Of a stretch of 64,000 nucleotides of DNA, positions 60,984-64,000 are shown in pieces. Numbering within the stretch: position 1 is the stretch's first letter; the number at the start of each line of letters is the position of its first letter. The stretch comes from Kitasatospora sp. CB01950 (GTDB lineage: Bacteria > Actinomycetota > Actinomycetes > Streptomycetales > Streptomycetaceae), in assembly GCF_001905465.1 (NCBI RefSeq), contig NZ_LISX01000002.1, forward strand, positions 309,425 to 373,424. The letters are read 5' to 3'. Position numbers and translations under genes: made by a program. The notes under the pieces are model-generated. The model did not search any database. It was not told the DNA's origin and saw only the letters and a program-made list of their open reading frames with translations.

Positions 60984-63900
60984 TCAGCCTCCGGTGAGGA
61001 GGTCGCGGAGGAGGGCGACGGTGTCGGGGTCGAGGTCGCGGCCGGTGCGGCGGCTGAGGGCGTCGAGGCGGTTGACGGCGCGGACGAGTTGGTCGCGGGC
61101 GCCGGCGGAGGCGTACGCGTAGAACAGGTCGCGGTGCAGGAGTTCGACGTCGGGGGCGACGGCGAGGGCGCGGAAGATGGCGGCCTCGGCGGTGCGGTGG
61201 TCGCCGTACTGGAGGCGGCGGGCGGCGAGTTCGTGGGCGGTGTCGACGATCGCGGCCAGCATGTCCTGGCGTTCGGCCTCGGCCCAGGCGAAGGCGCCGC
61301 CGGGGGCCTCGGCGAACGGGGCGCCGCGGACCAGGGCGAGGGCGTGGGCGAGGGCCGCGTCGGCGGTGGTGGAGGTGGAGCGCATGCCGCGCCGGTAGAG
61401 GCTGCGGAACTCGTCCCAGTCGCAGCCGACCGTCGGGGCCAGGCTGTAGGTCTCGGCGGGTTCGGCGGCCAGGTAGTCGCGGCCCTCCGGGGAGGTGCCC
61501 AACCAGGTGGCCAGGGCGGCGAGTTTGACGGGGAGCGGCTCGGCGAGGCGCTCGACGGTGGCCTTCGGGTCGAGGTGGGCGGCGCCGGGGTGGATGTCCC
61601 GGTCGATCACCGAGTGCTCGGAGGCGGGGCGCAGCGCCAGGTAGGCGGCGAGCTCGGTCAGCCGGGGGCGGGCGGCGGGGTCGATGTGCCCGGCGACGCC
61701 GAGGACGTCCACCGGGCCGAGCAGCCGGATCCGCGGCGCAGAGCGCAGGTGGTGGGCCTCCGGGGAGCGGAGGATCGCCAGCAGGTCGTCGCTGTCCGTC
61801 CGCGCGGGGGTGCTTCCGGGCCGGGCGGAGGGCCGGGCGCTGGCGCTCACGGCGTGCGGGTCGAGGGCCTCGGCCTGGTCGTGGATCGGCGCAGGCTCGG
61901 GCACCACCGGTGCGGCGGGCGGGAGTTGGGCCGGGACGAACGGGGCGGGGGCGGGCTCGACGGGCGGCAGTTCGACGTACTGCCGGGAGTTGTCGAGGTT
62001 CGGTTCCGGGGCGGCCTCCACGGGCGGGAGCTCGAAGTACTGCGTGCCCTGCCCGTACTGCGTGGTCCCGGCCACCGGCTCGGCGACCGGTTCGGCGACC
62101 GGTTCCGCCGCCGACTCCGGGGCCGGCGACAGCTCCTGCGACGGCTCGTACGACGGCTCCGACTGCGGCTCCTGCTGCGGCAGTTCCGGCTCGGTCCGCA
62201 CCGGCGGGATCTCGGCGGTGTCGGCCTCGTCCGGGTCGTGCTCCACCGGAGCAACGGGAGCGACGGGGTACGTCGCGCCGAGGCGCGGGTCGACGGGCGT
62301 GCCGTGCGGCGGGGTGGTGGCCTTGCGGGCCTGGCCGTTGGCGGCGTGCCGGGGCGCGGCGGGCGAGGCCTCCGGCGCGGGCGGCGCGGGCGGTCCGGTC
62401 TCCGCCGGCGGGACGGGGGTGACGGGCGTGACGGCGTACGGGTTGGTGGGCGCGGTGGGGACCAGCCCGGCGAACGGGCTGCTGCCGGTGGGCACGACGC
62501 GGGCCAGCACGCGCGGCGCGCCGGGGTCGCCCTCGACGGGAGCGGCGAAGGCGGCGCCGGGCTTGGCCAGCGACAGCGGCACGGGCGTGTCGGAGCCGGC
62601 GGCCGCCCCGCCGGGCCCGCCGAGCAGCGCGATCAGCCGCGCGTCCAGACCGGTGTCCACCCGCTCGGAGGCGAGGTCGGACGCGAGGTCGGACGCGAAC
62701 TCGGAGGCGAACCCGGACGCCCCGCCCGATCCGGCGTCGAAGCCGAACGCCCCGGGGTGGGCGGCGATCGCCGCGCCGACGGTGGCCAGCGCGGGGACGG
62801 CGGGCAGCGGGATCTCGGCCTCGTCCTCGGGGCCGTTGTGCGGGCCGTCGAGGGTCCACTCGGGGGCCGGGTGCTGGGTGAAGTCGCCGGAGGCGCGGAC
62901 GAGTTCGCCGAGCTGGTCGTACTGTTCGCGGCTGAGGCGCTGGAGTTCGACGCTCAGGTGCAGGCCGGGCAGCGTGGACTGGCCGGTGGCGGGCAACGTC
63001 CAGCGTGCGACGGGGCCGGCGCCGCGTTCGGGGGCGCGGGTGAGCACGGCCAGGCAGGTGCGGGGGCGTCCGTCGAGCAGGCGGCCGAGTTCGGCGGGGA
63101 TGCCGCCGGCGGGCGGCTGCGCGGAGAGCACGATCTCCGGCACCCAGGCTTCGTCGGCGCTGCCCCGGCTGCGGGCCTCCCGGGGGCTGCCGGCCTCGGC
63201 GGCGACCAGGGTGGCGCGGGCCTTGGCGGTGCGCGGGCCGAGGGCGGCGAGCGCGGCCTCCAGGGTGGCGTGGTGGTGGACCCGGTCGGTGGCGGGGCCG
63301 GCGGCGGGCAGGTCGGTGGCGATGCCGACCAGGTGCAGGTGGAGGCGGTCGGCGAGCGGACTGTGGGCGAGTTCGACGGCGAGGGTGCGCAGCACGTCGT
63401 CGGCGTCGTCGGGGTGGCCGGAGAGGTGGACCAGGCGGACGGTCTCCAGGTCGGCGAGGACGGTGGACCCGTCGGGGCTGTTGCCGAGGGTGACCAGCGC
63501 CGGGTAGGGGGCGCTGTACTTGGCGGCCTGGCCGGCGGACAGCAGCTCGTTGGAGTCGTCGGGGCACCACCACACGTTGGGGGCGTGCGCGGCCCGGAAC
63601 GGGGCGATCGGCACGGCGGGGGCGGCGAGGTGCAGTTCGACGGTGCCGGCGGTGGTGATCCGGGCGGCGACCAGGGCGGGCAGCCGCTTGTCGCCGCGGA
63701 CGGTGTTGCGGCCGAGGGTGCGCAGCGCGCGGTTGAGCAGGTCGAGGCCGTCGTCGTCCTGGCGGGCCTTCAGTTCGGCCTCGAAGCGGCCGGCGGGGGC
63801 GGACGGCAGGGCGATCCGGTGCCGGGGGCGGCGGGCGCGCTGCTGGTCGGTGCGGCGGCGGGCGACCAGGCTGATCAGGGCGGCGGCCATCAGCACGCCG

Positions 63901-64000
63901 ACGGTGGAGACGGCCAGCGGGACGGTGTAGTCGTCGCCGTGCTGCGCCTGCTGGTGGTCGCGGACGGCGGGCAGGTTGGCGGCGGGGGCGCTGTCCTGCG
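60984..64000 (-). CDS. BTAD-domain regulator with membrane segment, N-terminus outside window
   Basis: At least 1005 residues are open to the right edge. The visible N-terminal part has a transmembrane segment (YTVPLAVSTVGVLMAAALIS), then RRR and a soluble domain that looks NTPase-like (LVHLSGHPDDADDVLRTLAV). A long Pro/Glu/Ala linker follows (PPVEAAPEPN, PVAEPVAEPVAG repeats). The C-terminal ~290 residues form a DNA-binding winged helix (IRLLGPVDVLGVAGHID) and a bacterial transcriptional activator domain of helical repeats (RLQYGDHRTAEAAIFRALAV). This is the layout of streptomycete membrane-bound LysM/BTAD proteins; the LysM part would lie beyond the edge. The 180 bp between it and the HAD gene hold no further gene. 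Confidence 0.85.
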   Translation of the reverse strand, partial: QDSAPAANLPAVRDHQQAQHGDDYTVPLAVSTVGVLMAAALISLVARRRTDQQRARRPRHRIALPSAPAGRFEAELKARQDDDGLDLLNRALRTLGRNTVRGDKRLPALVAARITTAGTVELHLAAPAVPIAPFRAAHAPNVWWCPDDSNELLSAGQAAKYSAPYPALVTLGNSPDGSTVLADLETVRLVHLSGHPDDADDVLRTLAVELAHSPLADRLHLHLVGIATDLPAAGPATDRVHHHATLEAALAALGPRTAKARATLVAAEAGSPREARSRGSADEAWVPEIVLSAQPPAGGIPAELGRLLDGRPRTCLAVLTRAPERGAGPVARWTLPATGQSTLPGLHLSVELQRLSREQYDQLGELVRASGDFTQHPAPEWTLDGPHNGPEDEAEIPLPAVPALATVGAAIAAHPGAFGFDAGSGGASGFASEFASDLASDLASERVDTGLDARLIALLGGPGGAAAGSDTPVPLSLAKPGAAFAAPVEGDPGAPRVLARVVPTGSSPFAGLVPTAPTNPYAVTPVTPVPPAETGPPAPPAPEASPAAPRHAANGQARKATTPPHGTPVDPRLGATYPVAPVAPVEHDPDEADTAEIPPVRTEPELPQQEPQSEPSYEPSQELSPAPESAAEPVAEPVAEPVAGTTQYGQGTQYFELPPVEAAPEPNLDNSRQYVELPPVEPAPAPFVPAQLPPAAPVVPEPAPIHDQAEALDPHAVSASARPSARPGSTPARTDSDDLLAILRSPEAHHLRSAPRIRLLGPVDVLGVAGHIDPAARPRLTELAAYLALRPASEHSVIDRDIHPGAAHLDPKATVERLAEPLPVKLAALATWLGTSPEGRDYLAAEPAETYSLAPTVGCDWDEFRSLYRRGMRSTSTTADAALAHALALVRGAPFAEAPGGAFAWAEAERQDMLAAIVDTAHELAARRLQYGDHRTAEAAIFRALAVAPDVELLHRDLFYAYASAGARDQLVRAVNRLDALSRRTGRDLDPDTVALLRDLLTGG

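Overview
The window is very G+C-rich, with strong third-position G/C bias, GTG/TTG starts and ATGA-type gene overlaps. It carries a two-site CebR-type cellulase promoter, an ergothioneine operon, an oxygen-dependent cobalamin locus with a cobalamin riboswitch, and actinobacterial families such as BTAD regulators, EACC1 and SAM-dependent methyltransferases of the DUF574 type. This points to a streptomycete chromosome (Streptomyces/Kitasatospora type). I see no tRNA, rRNA or CRISPR array.

Layout. 1-0.85 kb: 3' part of an IS4-type transposase. 1-3 kb: cobL-cobM. 3.1-9.5 kb: a divergent catabolic cluster. On the minus strand lie a fold-III PLP deaminase/dehydratase, a D-aminoacylase-type deacylase and a KDPG-type aldolase; on the plus strand lie a 2-keto-3-deoxygluconate-type kinase, an IclR regulator and RidA. 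Read together they fit N-acyl-D-glucosaminate to KDG to KDPG to pyruvate plus glyceraldehyde-3-phosphate. 9.6-18.1 kb: the rest of the cobalamin block (cobK, cobIJ, cobH, cobG, riboswitch, cobN). 18.3-25 kb: lnt, a VOC protein, a quinone oxidoreductase, a PAS-GGDEF-EAL protein and a SAM methyltransferase. 25.2-27.4 kb: a secreted GH6-FN3-CBM2 cellulase with two CebR-type operators. 27.5-30.6 kb: a winged-helix protein, a divergent QueA-family protein and a HEAT-repeat protein. 30.8-35.2 kb: egtABCD for ergothioneine. 35.3-38 kb: a phosphotransferase-fold protein, a DUF3592 membrane protein and an unknown protein. 38.1-42.1 kb: a TetR regulator that appears to start at ATC, divergent from acyl-CoA dehydrogenase-thiolase-ketoacyl reductase. 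42.1-44.6 kb: a truncated ABC-F gene and an intact ABC-F gene with a long leader.

44.7-54.5 kb is the most accessory-looking part: a carboxymuconolactone-decarboxylase-family protein, a lipoprotein, an orphan Imm1-like immunity protein, an 816-aa protein with a degenerate caspase-like region, an MccF-like S66 peptidase, an SdsA1-type alkylsulfatase, and a two-gene EACC1-caspase biological-conflict module (54.5-52.5 kb, minus strand). 54.7-64 kb: a quinone oxidoreductase, DUF4240-like and duplicated-domain unknowns, a PhnB-like protein, a secreted phospholipase-D-like protein, a possibly frameshifted remnant, a HAD phosphatase, and a BTAD regulator that runs off the right edge.

Three observations deserve attention beyond the gene list. 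First, an 11-bp motif, AAGCGCTTTCC, occurs six times between 3 and 39 kb, always on the plus strand, and forces rare codons in four unrelated genes. Second, the EACC1-caspase pair has intact catalytic residues, and another caspase-like protein with a possibly dead active site is encoded nearby. Third, the catabolic cluster separates cobM from cobK and has a perfect composite operator in its divergent promoter.
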